Positions 1-8,474 of a stretch of DNA of 35,513 bases are shown piece by piece. The stretch covers positions 1-35,513 of the forward strand of contig CAJWSW010000024.1 in the NCBI GenBank assembly GCA_913046035.1. Direction: 5' to 3'. Position numbers and translations under genes: made by a program. Positions within the stretch are counted from its first letter, which is position 1; every line of letters begins with the position of its first letter. This stretch comes from an uncultured Alphaproteobacteria bacterium. Lineage in GTDB: Bacteria > Pseudomonadota > Alphaproteobacteria > MPNO01 > UBA830. A model generated the notes under the pieces. That model did not search any database. It had not been told where the DNA came from and worked only from the letters and a program-made list of their open reading frames with translations.

Positions 1-331
1 GTGGCGGTGTGCGACCAAAAACTTCCGTCACTATCAGTGCACCCATTGGAATTTCATCTTGTGGAGGAATTGTGCCATGCAACACCGGAGTGTGTCCTCC
101 GACTGACGCTCGTTCGAATGACATTTCCTGATAAGCGAGGTTTTCTTCCGGGGAAAGTCCCAACGAACTTTCGCGCGGTATCCGCAGGATTAACCCCCTC
201 TGAGCAATTCGGACATGGGCATGACATAGTCCTTTTACCTGCATCGGCTCAAGATCGACCGGCAGAATGTCTGAGAAGGCTTCTGTTTTACTAAGCGCAC
301 AAGAAAGCGCCGTTAATTTTACGCCACCCAA
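1..331 (-). CDS. Aminoglycoside phosphotransferase-like (APH-fold) protein, N-terminal part, cut by window edge
   Basis: An open minus-strand frame runs off the left edge. It encodes an APH-fold kinase N-lobe: a GLILRIPRE strand, then an ENLAYQ helix region, HTPVLHG, and a hinge-like GALIVTEVFGR stretch followed by PP. From memory this pattern matches a family of phosphotransferases common in Rhodospirillales and Burkholderiales; their substrates are mostly unknown. The catalytic HxD loop would lie beyond the window. There is no ATG before residue M29 in this numbering; an upstream TAA closes the frame, and TTG at 329-331, with AAGG about ten bases ahead, is the best start I see. The start is therefore uncertain. 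It is divergent from the DMT transporter and shares a 140-base upstream region with it. Confidence 0.55.
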   Translation of the reverse strand, partial: MGGVKLTALSCALSKTEAFSDILPVDLEPMQVKGLCHAHVRIAQRGLILRIPRESSLGLSPEENLAYQEMSFERASVGGHTPVLHGTIPPQDEIPMGALIVTEVFGRTPP

Positions 332-471
332 CTTCCAATTACCTTAATTCAAAAAATGGAACCGTGAGGCGACGCCGAACACCTGTCAAGCAACTTGGAG
401 GATTATGCTAAACGCTGCATTATATCGGTGTCGATGGCGCATTAATTTGCGAGCACGAAAGAGAGACTATA

Positions 472-1443
472 TTGGCTTATAAACACAATTCCGATGCTCG
501 GAGCGCGATCCCATACTGGGTGGCATTTATCTTCTTAATTATCGGGGCATTCTCATGGGCCGGTAGTTCAGTAGCTGGCCGCATGGCCTCCGGCAATCTT
601 CCTCCGTTTTCGTTATCATTCATACGCTGGATTTTAGTTGCTATATGCTTCCTCGCTATCGGTGGGAAAGAAACTTGGCAACAGCGGCACCTAATTCTTA
701 AACATTGGAAACTTCTGACGGCATTTGGTTTTTTTGGTGTTGTAGGGTTTACTGTTCCCTATTACGTCGGATTACAATTCACGGTCGCAGTAAACGCGTC
801 TCTGATGAACGCATCTGGAACGCTCTGGATTGTTACCACTGCTTTTCTAATGACCGGTGATACCGTTACACGAAAACAGACTATCGGTATTGTCCTTGGC
901 TTCTTTGGCACGATCTTTATTGTCGCGCGGGCCGACATTGCAGTGCTTGCGAATTTTTCAATCAATATTGGCGACCTAATGGTCTTGGTCGCATTCTTTT
1001 CTTGGGCAGTTTATACTGTAATGCTTCGTTGGAAACCGTCAGAAATAGGTGAACTTGCCTTTCTGACATCAATGACGATTTTTGCTGTCATCCTGATGTC
1101 ACCGCTTTACCTCGTAGACCTCGCGCAGGGGAAAACCTTCGAGAAAAACTTCGACAACCTCGCTATCATTACCTACGCTGTTATATTTCCATCTTTCATA
1201 TCGTACCTTCTTTGGAACAAGGCGGTTCCTATAGTGGGTGCTAGTGTTGCAGGCGTAGCGCAGTACCTTATTCCAATTATCGGTGTATTTCTCTCCGTTA
1301 TGCTGTTGGGCGAGTCTATTGAAAACTATCACGTAGTTGGTATGGCCGTTATTTTTACAGGGGTATGGCTAGTTTCCGCAGGTCGACGGAAACATAAAAA
1401 AACTGCTGCGGACACCGAAACGGGTGCAACAGAACAGAAGTAG
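472..1443 (+). CDS. DMT-superfamily (EamA) transporter
   Basis: The 323-residue protein has about ten hydrophobic segments arranged as two EamA repeats (roughly residues 17-150 and 165-303). The first begins with AFSWAGSSVAGRMASG and the second with GDLMVLVAFFSWAVYTVMLR; the repeat-specific S/W-A-x pattern at the start of each half is typical of RhaT/YdcZ-type drug/metabolite exporters. The C-terminus is a short charged cytoplasmic tail. The start is TTG, preceded by a weak GAGAG. The flavin monooxygenase gene starts 16 bases downstream, so the two are probably cotranscribed. The carrier may export a product or intermediate of the metabolic cassette. Its substrate cannot be read from the sequence. 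Confidence 0.88.
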   Translation: MAYKHNSDARSAIPYWVAFIFLIIGAFSWAGSSVAGRMASGNLPPFSLSFIRWILVAICFLAIGGKETWQQRHLILKHWKLLTAFGFFGVVGFTVPYYVGLQFTVAVNASLMNASGTLWIVTTAFLMTGDTVTRKQTIGIVLGFFGTIFIVARADIAVLANFSINIGDLMVLVAFFSWAVYTVMLRWKPSEIGELAFLTSMTIFAVILMSPLYLVDLAQGKTFEKNFDNLAIITYAVIFPSFISYLLWNKAVPIVGASVAGVAQYLIPIIGVFLSVMLLGESIENYHVVGMAVIFTGVWLVSAGRRKHKKTAADTETGATEQK

Positions 1444-1459
1444 CTAACAGGATGTTCTT

Positions 1460-2677
1460 ATGACGGACAAAGATTGTATTTTAATAGCTGGAGCAGGACC
1501 GGTCGGTATGACCACCGCATTAGCACTCACAAAAGCTGGTATCCCTGTAAAGTTGTTTGATGCACTAGCGGAAATCCCGGCTGACCACCGGGCATCAACA
1601 TTGCATCCATCAACACTGATGCTCGTTGACGAACTAGGTATAACTCCAGAGCTAATTCGACGAGGCATCGAGTCACCACTTTTTCAATGGCGAGATCGCG
1701 CCACCGACCGTATCGTGGCGGAATTCGACTATCGCGATATTTCAGACGTTCTAACCTATCCCTATGCGCTGCAGCTAGAACAACATAAGACAATCGAAAT
1801 CACACGTGACGCAGCACTTGCCTTTGATTGTTTTGAACTTCACCGCGAGCGCAAATTGACAGACCTCTCACAGGATGAGGACGGAGTCGAAATTTCAGTC
1901 AAGGCGCCGGATGGCTCAAAGGAAATACATCATGGAAGGTTTCTAGTGGGCGCAGATGGTGGACGCTCTATGGTTCGAAAATTGCTAGACATTGATTTTC
2001 CAGGGTTTACCTGGGAAGAACGCTTTATCATTGTCTCTACCTACTACGATTTCGAAAAAGCCGCAGGATATAGGTACCGTAACTATGTGGCACATCCCGA
2101 ACAGTGGTGCGCAATGATCAAGGTGCCAGGCGAACACTCAGAAGGGGTTTGGCGGGCACTTTTCCCAGCATTCAGCGACGCATCCGACGAGCATGTCCTT
2201 AGCGATGAGTGGATTCAGGCACGTTTCGCCGAATGTTATCCATACGACCCACCATACGAATTATTGCATCGCAATCTCTACAGTGTGCATCAGCGGGTGG
2301 CCGCAACTTTTTCAAAAGGCAGAGTGGCGCTTGCGGGGGACGCAGCTCATGTGAACAACCCTCTTGGAGGAATGGGCATGAACAGTGGCATTCACGATGG
2401 CCTGAATTTAGCGAAGAAAATGGAGGAGGCCTGGCATGGTGGCGACCACGCAGCATTGCTCGCGCGCTATGACCGCCAACGGCGCCCGATGGCCGAAAAG
2501 TACGTTCAGGCTCAATCGATCGCAAACAAAAGGCTTCTCGAAGAGAACGATAAGGAAGCACGCGAGACACGTCTTAAAGAGCTTGAATTCGCTGCCACCG
2601 ACGAGAATGCCAAACGTGATTATCTAATGCGCGCGTCGTTAGTCCAGATGGTTGAGGAGGCTAACGCGATCATCTAG
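1460..2677 (+). CDS. FAD-dependent aromatic-type monooxygenase (class A flavoprotein, PheA/TfdB/MhpA-like)
   Basis: The 405-residue protein has the three hallmarks of the para-hydroxybenzoate-hydroxylase fold. These are the dinucleotide-binding GAGPVG at residues 11-16, the DG fingerprint GADGGR at 164-169, and the GD motif GRVALAGDAAH from residue 287 followed by PLGGMGMNSGIHDG. The family hydroxylates phenols and related rings using NAD(P)H and O2. Length is normal for a member without the extra C-terminal thioredoxin-like domain of phenol hydroxylases. It follows the DMT transporter by 16 bases and precedes, after a 283-base gap, the aminotransferase. A role in oxidising an aromatic or heterocyclic compound before decarboxylation by the UbiD enzymes is an inference from context. 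Confidence 0.88.
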   Translation: MTDKDCILIAGAGPVGMTTALALTKAGIPVKLFDALAEIPADHRASTLHPSTLMLVDELGITPELIRRGIESPLFQWRDRATDRIVAEFDYRDISDVLTYPYALQLEQHKTIEITRDAALAFDCFELHRERKLTDLSQDEDGVEISVKAPDGSKEIHHGRFLVGADGGRSMVRKLLDIDFPGFTWEERFIIVSTYYDFEKAAGYRYRNYVAHPEQWCAMIKVPGEHSEGVWRALFPAFSDASDEHVLSDEWIQARFAECYPYDPPYELLHRNLYSVHQRVAATFSKGRVALAGDAAHVNNPLGGMGMNSGIHDGLNLAKKMEEAWHGGDHAALLARYDRQRRPMAEKYVQAQSIANKRLLEENDKEARETRLKELEFAATDENAKRDYLMRASLVQMVEEANAII

Positions 2678-2689
2678 AAGCGCTTGCTA

Positions 2690-2860
2690 TCACTTGCGCA
2701 CACTTTCGAGGGTTGCTGCCATCGCTTCCCGTCTCTGGCTCGCCCAAAACCAGAGAACCGGCAGAAGGACTGCCCCAATTAAGACAGGCACTTGAAAGCC
2801 GAAAAATCCGGAAATTGCATTCTGACACTGCGGCGATGAGAGCGGAGGTCGGAAATTTAG
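2690..2860 (-). pseudogene. Possible remnant of a membrane-protein C-terminus (antisense, no start codon)
   Basis: In the 283-base gap between the monooxygenase and the aminotransferase, the minus strand holds a frame of about 57 codons bounded by an upstream TGA. It has no plausible initiation codon near its beginning. It contains one strongly hydrophobic helix (VPVLIGAVLLPVLWFWA) followed by a basic, helical tail SQRREAMAATLESVRK and a stop. The hydrophobic helix followed by a positively charged tail looks like the end of a transporter, so it may be a decayed gene left between two insertions. A chance frame cannot be excluded. Confidence 0.25.
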
Positions 2861-2960
2861 TCATACCTATTTTTGCCGGTTGGCGGAAAGACTGTCATTG
2901 TTACCTTGCCGCCGCCTCCGACCGTTGATAGCCTTACCATGTAAAAAAAGAGGCCCAAAC

Positions 2961-4292
2961 ATGCCGGACGGCACACAACGACCAAAGGCCAACACGCATG
3001 AACCATACTGGATGCCATTTACGGCCAACCGGCAATTCAAAGCAGCACCGCGGATTCTGGTTTCGGCCAAGGGCATGCATTACACAGACGACCAGGGTCG
3101 GCAGATTCTAGATTCGTCATCCGGACTTTGGTGTGTCAATGCTGGTCACGGTAGGGAAAAAATCACGGAGGCGATCCGCGCACAAGCGGAAGTGATGGAC
3201 TATGCTCCAGCATTCCAATGTGGACACCCAGGCGCCGTTGAATTATCTGCGAGACTAACCAGTCTGTTCCCCGGCGATCTAGACCATGTTTTTTATGCCA
3301 ACTCCGGCTCGGAGGCTGTAGATACCGCCCTCAAAATTGCGCTCGCCTATCATCAATTGCGGGGTGATGCGCGGCGCACCAGACTAATTGGTCGTGAACG
3401 CGGCTATCATGGTGTCGGCATCGGCGGCACGTCAGTCGGAGGGATCTCCAATAACCGCAAGCACTTTGGGAATCTGCTAGCGGGGATCGACCATCTTCCC
3501 CATACACACAACCTCTCGGAAATGGCCTTTACACGTGGCCAGCCTGAATGGGGAACGCATTTGGCGGAAGATCTAGAGCGCATTATCGCACTGCATGACG
3601 CGTCAACCATCGCCGCCGTTATAATTGAGCCGGTCGCAGGATCAACTGGCGTACTTGTTCCGCCGAAAGGTTACCTCGAGAAAATCCGGTCGATCTGCGA
3701 TGAACACGGTATTCTGCTGATTTTCGACGAGGTAATCACTGGGTTTGGACGGCTAGGCGATCCGTTTGCCGCCGATTATTTTGGCATTGTTCCTGATCTT
3801 ATGACAACGGCAAAAGGGTTAACAAACGGCTCGGTGCCGATGTCTGCCGTCGCTGTGTGCAGCCAAATCTACGACAGCTTCATGCAAGGGCCTGATCATA
3901 TTATCGAGCTTTTCCATGGCTACACCTATTCGGGTCACCCGCTAGCCTGCGCAGCAGCGCTGGCCACACTGGATGTATTCGCAGAGGATGATTTGTTTAA
4001 TCGAAGTCAAACGCTGGCGCCTATATGGGAAAGTGCCATACATAGCCTAAAAGGACTAAGTAACGTAATTGACATTCGAAACATTGGGATGATGGGCGCA
4101 GTAGAACTGATGCCGCGCGACGGCGCTCCAACAACTCGCGCATACGCCGTTTATTTGGCTTGCTACGAAAAAGGCCTTTTAGTGCGCCAAACTGGGGATA
4201 TAATTGCGATGTCACCGCCGCTGATCGCAACCAAGGCCCAGATCGGCGAAATCATCTCAATCCTCGGCGAAGCAATTTGCGAGACTGACTGA
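2961..4292 (+). CDS. Class III (omega-amino acid:pyruvate type) PLP aminotransferase
   Basis: The 443-residue protein starts at ATG 2961, which has AGAGG seven bases ahead; the frame is open further upstream but lacks a comparable signal. It shows the class III fold: YANSGSEAVD at 112-121 (phosphate-binding loop), IIEPVAGSTG at 221-230, DEVITGFGR at 256-264 (Asp to the pyridine nitrogen) and the PLP-lysine in TTAKGLTNG (K285). The N-terminal PYWMPFTANRQFK pattern is characteristic of beta-alanine/omega-amino acid:pyruvate aminotransferases, which move amino groups from beta-alanine, taurine-like or aliphatic amines to pyruvate. It lies 127 bases before the PhyH-like gene. In this cassette it could deaminate the substrate or feed an amine intermediate. 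Confidence 0.9.
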   Translation: MPDGTQRPKANTHEPYWMPFTANRQFKAAPRILVSAKGMHYTDDQGRQILDSSSGLWCVNAGHGREKITEAIRAQAEVMDYAPAFQCGHPGAVELSARLTSLFPGDLDHVFYANSGSEAVDTALKIALAYHQLRGDARRTRLIGRERGYHGVGIGGTSVGGISNNRKHFGNLLAGIDHLPHTHNLSEMAFTRGQPEWGTHLAEDLERIIALHDASTIAAVIIEPVAGSTGVLVPPKGYLEKIRSICDEHGILLIFDEVITGFGRLGDPFAADYFGIVPDLMTTAKGLTNGSVPMSAVAVCSQIYDSFMQGPDHIIELFHGYTYSGHPLACAAALATLDVFAEDDLFNRSQTLAPIWESAIHSLKGLSNVIDIRNIGMMGAVELMPRDGAPTTRAYAVYLACYEKGLLVRQTGDIIAMSPPLIATKAQIGEIISILGEAICETD

Positions 4293-4419
4293 CCCACTGG
4301 CCTTTTGAAACCCTCGAGAGGCGTATTCTTTAACTACACAGCACATCGCGGTCTTTTGTGTCCGCTGGACTCTCAGGCTCCGCTCCGCCATGCTTTTGCT
4401 GTAGTTTGAGAGGAACAAG

Positions 4420-5259
4420 ATGCCGAAGCCATTGACAGAGGAACAACTGAAAGACGCTGAGATCTGCGGCTACGTCTTTCCAGTCCGTACCATGGATAGC
4501 GGGAGAGTTAAGGAAATACGAACAACCTACGAAGCCGTTGAGTCTCGCAAGGGTGAAGATGTGCCCCAATTGATGTCCGTCAAACCGCATGTCCTTTTCA
4601 AATGGTTATTTCTGTTAGGTACCACCCCAAAATTATCAGGTGCGCTCGAAGACCTGGTAGGACCCAATATTCTGCTAACTACTTGTGCAATATGGCCAAA
4701 AGATGCGGGCGATCCGCGCTTTGTCACCTGGCACCAGGGTTCTGCCTATTTTGAACATGGTCCCATGGACGTGTGGAGCGCGTGGATCGCCCTCACAGAC
4801 AGCCGGTTCGATGACGGCTGTCTGAAATACCTTCCGGGGCGCCACAAGAACCCTGAAATGATCCATGAAAAAACCTACAATCCTCAAAACATGCTATCGC
4901 GTGGCCAGAAGGTTTTGCCGGGCCAGTTTAAGGTATCAGGTGCAATTGACGAAGAGCTCGAGCCGGGCAAATGCACGTTCCATCACTTCCAGCTTGCGCA
5001 TACATCTGAACCCAACAATAGCGACCGCCGGCGCATAGGTATCCTCTTTGTGTTTTGCCCAACCCATGTGAAACCAACCACTGAGCTGAATAGCGCAATC
5101 TTAGTGCGCAGTGAGGATAAATTTGGTTACTGGAATAGTGGCCCAATACCAGAGTCCGGTCTCGACGCGGCGCACCTAAGGCATTACAACGATTTTTGGA
5201 AGTCGTATGTAAATCCTGAAAACATTTTTGAAGCGGAAAGATCCGCCGCATCTAAATGA
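4420..5259 (+). CDS. PhyH-family Fe(II)/2-oxoglutarate enzyme with HxG metal motif (halogenase-like)
   Basis: The 279-residue protein aligns by eye with the phytanoyl-CoA dioxygenase family: WHQGSAYF at 104-111, WSAWIALTDS at 119-128, GCLKYLPGRHKNP at 133-145, and the distal His/2OG motif HTSEPNNSDRRR at 194-205. In this family the first motif is normally HxD, with His and Asp binding iron. Here it reads H105-Q-G107, while H194 and the 2OG-binding Arg (R205) are kept. Loss of the carboxylate for Ala or Gly is the signature of Fe/2OG halogenases such as SyrB2 (HxA), WelO5 and BesD (HxG), which bind chloride there. Halogenation is therefore possible, but loss of activity or another ligand is not excluded. 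AGAGG lies six bases before the ATG; the stop overlaps the next start (ATGA). Confidence 0.88.
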   Translation: MPKPLTEEQLKDAEICGYVFPVRTMDSGRVKEIRTTYEAVESRKGEDVPQLMSVKPHVLFKWLFLLGTTPKLSGALEDLVGPNILLTTCAIWPKDAGDPRFVTWHQGSAYFEHGPMDVWSAWIALTDSRFDDGCLKYLPGRHKNPEMIHEKTYNPQNMLSRGQKVLPGQFKVSGAIDEELEPGKCTFHHFQLAHTSEPNNSDRRRIGILFVFCPTHVKPTTELNSAILVRSEDKFGYWNSGPIPESGLDAAHLRHYNDFWKSYVNPENIFEAERSAASK

Positions 5260-6668
5260 CCGATCTGCGAACCTATCTGAACGAAGTTGACAACGCTATT
5301 TTTCGCCCGGATCGACCTATGGCAGTCGAACAGGAGATCACGGCACTTCAGCATCTCTTGGCGGAGAGAAATGCAAACCCGGCAATACTTGTGCACCAAC
5401 CAAAACTGCCTGACGGAAGCATATCCGACATGCCTGTCCTCACGAATTTATTCGCTAGCAGAGTATTATCGGCAAAGGCTATGGGGATTGAGGATCACCG
5501 CAACTCCGCAAAGGAAATGGCGGGGCTGACATCCAAAATGATAGAACCTGTTATTGTGGATCCTAAAGAAGCGCCGGTGCGTGAAATTGTCGAGGAGGGG
5601 GAGGTAGCCAATCTTCAAGTTTTGCCAGCACTTCGCCAGCACGATGGCGATGCCGGCCATTATATTACCTGCGGACATGTAGTGACCTACGACCCAGATA
5701 CAGGCATCGACAATATGGGTATCCAACGACTATGGGTGCGCAGTGCTCGGCTGATGGGTTGCTACATGCTGGAAACCTCGCACAACATGATAAACTTACG
5801 AAAATTTTGGCAAAAGGGTGAGCCCTGCCCCGTCGCCATCTGGGTCGGACATCATCCCGCAATAGAGATAGGAGCGCAGTCCAAGCTTGGATATCCAGAA
5901 AGCCACTGGGGCATTGCCGGCGGCGCCTTAGGCCAAGCCCTTCGACTGGTGCCGTCCGTCACACATGGTGATAGGATTATGGTTCCAGCAGATGCCGAAA
6001 TTGTGATCGAGGGCTTCTTACCGCCTAACCGGATTGAAGCCGAAGGCCCATTTGCAGAATTTTCCGGCTATCAAGGACCGCAGATACCTAATCCAGTAGT
6101 TGAAGTGACCTGCATCACTAGACGAAGAAACGCTATCTATCACGATTGTGGCTCTGGCCTTCCAGACCACCTTGTGCCCGACAATATGGGCATGGAAGGA
6201 TATATTTATTCTCTCGCCCGGCAGGTATCTCCATCACTCATCAACGTTCATGTGCCGGTGTCAGGGCGTCGTTTTCACGCATACCTACAATTTAAAGACC
6301 CTCGTCCAGGCGAAGTGCGAGATGCCATGATGGCCGCAATAGCTTTCCGACGTCTAAAAGCTGTGTATGCGTTCGACGATGACATTGATGTATTCGATGA
6401 CCGTCAAGCAATGTGGGCGGTCGCAACTCGCGTACAATGGCACCGAGATGTATTGCGCCTTGATGGGCTAACACTCGCGCCGCTCGACCCTTCGGCGCCA
6501 GCCTCAGGAAACACCATTACTAAGGCTGCAATTGATGCGACCCTTCCGTCAGCTGCCCGCCCCGGAAATCCAAAACCCGTAGCACCGCGCAATCGTGTCT
6601 CGGATAGTGCTCTGGCCGCGGCAACGGCGGCGCTTGAAGGCATCGACATGTCTGACTGGCCAAACTGA
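5256..6668 (+). CDS. UbiD-family (prenylated-FMN) decarboxylase, first copy
   Basis: The 470-residue protein has the UbiD fold and the residues expected for prFMN catalysis: NMGIQR with R158, and the paired glutamates of AEGPFAEFSGYQG (E263 and E268), which with Arg form the E-R-E network that protonates the substrate. UbiD enzymes reversibly decarboxylate unsaturated or aromatic acids and need prFMN made by UbiX; no ubiX is seen here. The ATG overlaps the stop of the PhyH-like gene as ATGA, which indicates translational coupling. It is not ubiquinone-pathway UbiD by context, since no quinone genes are adjacent. It is followed after 8 bases by a zinc ribbon gene and then a second UbiD paralog. 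Confidence 0.92.
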   Translation: MTDLRTYLNEVDNAIFRPDRPMAVEQEITALQHLLAERNANPAILVHQPKLPDGSISDMPVLTNLFASRVLSAKAMGIEDHRNSAKEMAGLTSKMIEPVIVDPKEAPVREIVEEGEVANLQVLPALRQHDGDAGHYITCGHVVTYDPDTGIDNMGIQRLWVRSARLMGCYMLETSHNMINLRKFWQKGEPCPVAIWVGHHPAIEIGAQSKLGYPESHWGIAGGALGQALRLVPSVTHGDRIMVPADAEIVIEGFLPPNRIEAEGPFAEFSGYQGPQIPNPVVEVTCITRRRNAIYHDCGSGLPDHLVPDNMGMEGYIYSLARQVSPSLINVHVPVSGRRFHAYLQFKDPRPGEVRDAMMAAIAFRRLKAVYAFDDDIDVFDDRQAMWAVATRVQWHRDVLRLDGLTLAPLDPSAPASGNTITKAAIDATLPSAARPGNPKPVAPRNRVSDSALAAATAALEGIDMSDWPN

Positions 6669-6676
6669 GAGTTTGC

Positions 6677-6853
6677 ATGTCAGATTCACCATTTGAAAAA
6701 TCCGGCAATTCCAATTGGGCCCAGTGCCCAAACTGTGACCACTGGTTTCACGTCGCACCGGCATTATTACGAATGACCGATGTAAACCTAATTTGTCCGG
6801 GTTGCGGGCATCAATTCGTGTCGAAAGACGCGAAGGAACTCCTCAAAAACTAG
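6677..6853 (+). CDS. Small zinc ribbon protein between two UbiD genes (possible UbiD-complex subunit)
   Basis: A 58-codon frame fills the gap between the two UbiD genes exactly: 8 bases after the first and 8 bases before the second. ATG 6677 has GAGAG five bases ahead, so it is likely translated. The protein contains two CxxC knuckles, C17-P-N-C20 and C40-P-G-C43, in a zinc ribbon (CPNCDHWFHV ... ICPGCGHQF). Multi-subunit hydroxyarylic acid decarboxylases of the BsdBCD/VdcBCD type carry a small zinc-ribbon-like D subunit of about 75 residues, and phenylphosphate carboxylase also uses tandem UbiD-like subunits with a small one. By analogy this may be a structural or regulatory subunit. It is not clearly homologous to BsdD by sequence. 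Confidence 0.75.
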   Translation: MSDSPFEKSGNSNWAQCPNCDHWFHVAPALLRMTDVNLICPGCGHQFVSKDAKELLKN

Positions 6854-6861
6854 AGGCCATT

Positions 6862-8340
6862 ATGGACAGTACAGATCACTCCACTATCAACACAGCGCAA
6901 CGATTTACCTACGAGGATTTGCGCGAATGGATCGACGAGGCCGACCGGCTGGGCGAATTGAGACGTGTTGATGGCGCAAGTTGGGAGAAAGATATCGGTC
7001 TGGCAGCAGAAGTCGTGATACGGGAGGACGCCGGGCCCGCGGTTCTTTTTGACAAGGTACCAGGCTGTCCCGATGGGTTTCGCGTACTAATTAATGTCTT
7101 CGGCGGCGTCCGACGGAATATGACCCTGGGATTTCCAGATAATTTGACCAAACAGGAGCTTTCGGAGGGGTGTTTTGACTCCTTCGTCAAGGAACGAAAG
7201 ACTATCCCGCACATTATGGTTGAGGATGGCCCCGTATTCGAGAACATCCTCACCGACGAAAAAGTGGATCTATTGAAGTTCCCAGCACCTATGTGGCATC
7301 CACAGGACGGAGGGCGGTACCTCGGGACTGGCACATATACGATTACCCGTGATCCAGATGAAGGTTGGATGAACTGCGGTGCCTATCGCGCCATGGTTCA
7401 TGACAAAAAATCTGTTGGCTGTTTTATGGTTACCGGCAAACACGGCTTTGTGCACAGAAATAAATATTGGGCGAAAGGCAAACCTTGCCCTGTAGTCATG
7501 GTTATTGGCGGTGAACCGATCGCATTTTTCAACGGCGGTGCCGAGGCACCATATGGAACCTTCGAACTCGATATCGTCGGCGGAATTCGAGGTAAAGCGG
7601 TGGAATGTGTTGCGGGGAAGCTTACTGGCCTACCCTTCCCAGCTAACGCAGAAATCGTGCTTGAGGGACATTTGCATGAGGGTAAGGTGAAGAATGAAGG
7701 CCCCTTCGGGGAATGGACAGGCTACTACGCCAGTGGCGAACACCCGGAACCGGTGTTAGAGGTCGAAGCAATTTATCACCGTAACGACCCCATAATTTTA
7801 GGCGTGCCGCCGATGGGGCAAGGCTCCGACGAAATGGCCCGCTATCGCGCAGTTTTGCGCTCCGCGATGTTAAAACAAAACCTCGCGGAAGCGGGCGTGC
7901 CCGATGTCACTGGGGTTTGGTGCCATGAGATTGGCGCGTCTCGTCTTCTACACGCTGTATCAATTAAGCAACGCTACCCTGGACATTCTAAACAGGCTGG
8001 CCACATTGCGGCCCAATGCCAAGCGGCTAACTATGCCAATCGCTTTATCATAGTGGTCGACGAAGATATCGACGTCAGCAACCTTGAGCAGTTAATCTGG
8101 GCCATGTGCACCCGCTGCGATCCGGCAACCACAATAGATATTGTGAAAGGAGCATGGACATCGCCGGCCGATCCACGCCTTACACCAGAGCAAAAAGCAA
8201 GCGGTGACATAACCAATAGCCGCGCTATCATCGATGCATGCAAACCTTTCCACTGGAAAGATGATTTCCCAATGGTAAATGCGCCAGGTCCAGAAGTTCT
8301 CCAAGAGGCAAGAGAAAAGTACGGCTACCTTTTGGACTGA
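6862..8340 (+). CDS. UbiD-family (prenylated-FMN) decarboxylase, second copy
   Basis: The 492-residue protein starts at ATG 6862, with TAGAGG five bases ahead; this start leaves 8 bases after the zinc ribbon gene. An upstream extension of the frame would overlap that gene and has no ribosome binding site. Prenylated-FMN residues are visible: NCGAYR with R176, and NEGPFGEWTGYY with E279 and E284. The N-terminal region TYEDLREWIDEADRLGELRRV is typical of UbiD decarboxylases of the vanillate/hydroxybenzoate type. It is clearly diverged from the upstream copy, so the pair could form a hetero-oligomer or act on successive acids. Both copies retain the catalytic set, which argues against one being a dead scaffold. 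Confidence 0.93.
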   Translation: MDSTDHSTINTAQRFTYEDLREWIDEADRLGELRRVDGASWEKDIGLAAEVVIREDAGPAVLFDKVPGCPDGFRVLINVFGGVRRNMTLGFPDNLTKQELSEGCFDSFVKERKTIPHIMVEDGPVFENILTDEKVDLLKFPAPMWHPQDGGRYLGTGTYTITRDPDEGWMNCGAYRAMVHDKKSVGCFMVTGKHGFVHRNKYWAKGKPCPVVMVIGGEPIAFFNGGAEAPYGTFELDIVGGIRGKAVECVAGKLTGLPFPANAEIVLEGHLHEGKVKNEGPFGEWTGYYASGEHPEPVLEVEAIYHRNDPIILGVPPMGQGSDEMARYRAVLRSAMLKQNLAEAGVPDVTGVWCHEIGASRLLHAVSIKQRYPGHSKQAGHIAAQCQAANYANRFIIVVDEDIDVSNLEQLIWAMCTRCDPATTIDIVKGAWTSPADPRLTPEQKASGDITNSRAIIDACKPFHWKDDFPMVNAPGPEVLQEAREKYGYLLD

Positions 8341-8474
8341 AAAATCGGGTACGCCCCGTTCAACGACCCAAAAGCAATTTTTAATTACACTGATTTATTT
8401 GTAGCCGCCGCATAGACATTCTATTTGTTACTATGACAAATACGGCGCACCATAACCTATGGAGTTATCGGAAA

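Noticed and set aside
1-294. Plus-strand frame of 97 codons from a GTG at base 1
   Set aside because: The minus strand in this stretch codes a recognisable phosphotransferase N-lobe; the plus-strand frame has no family pattern and is a shadow.
2713-2928. Plus-strand frame between the monooxygenase and aminotransferase
   Set aside because: Composition and lack of any motif suggest non-coding; the minus-strand remnant explains the residues better.
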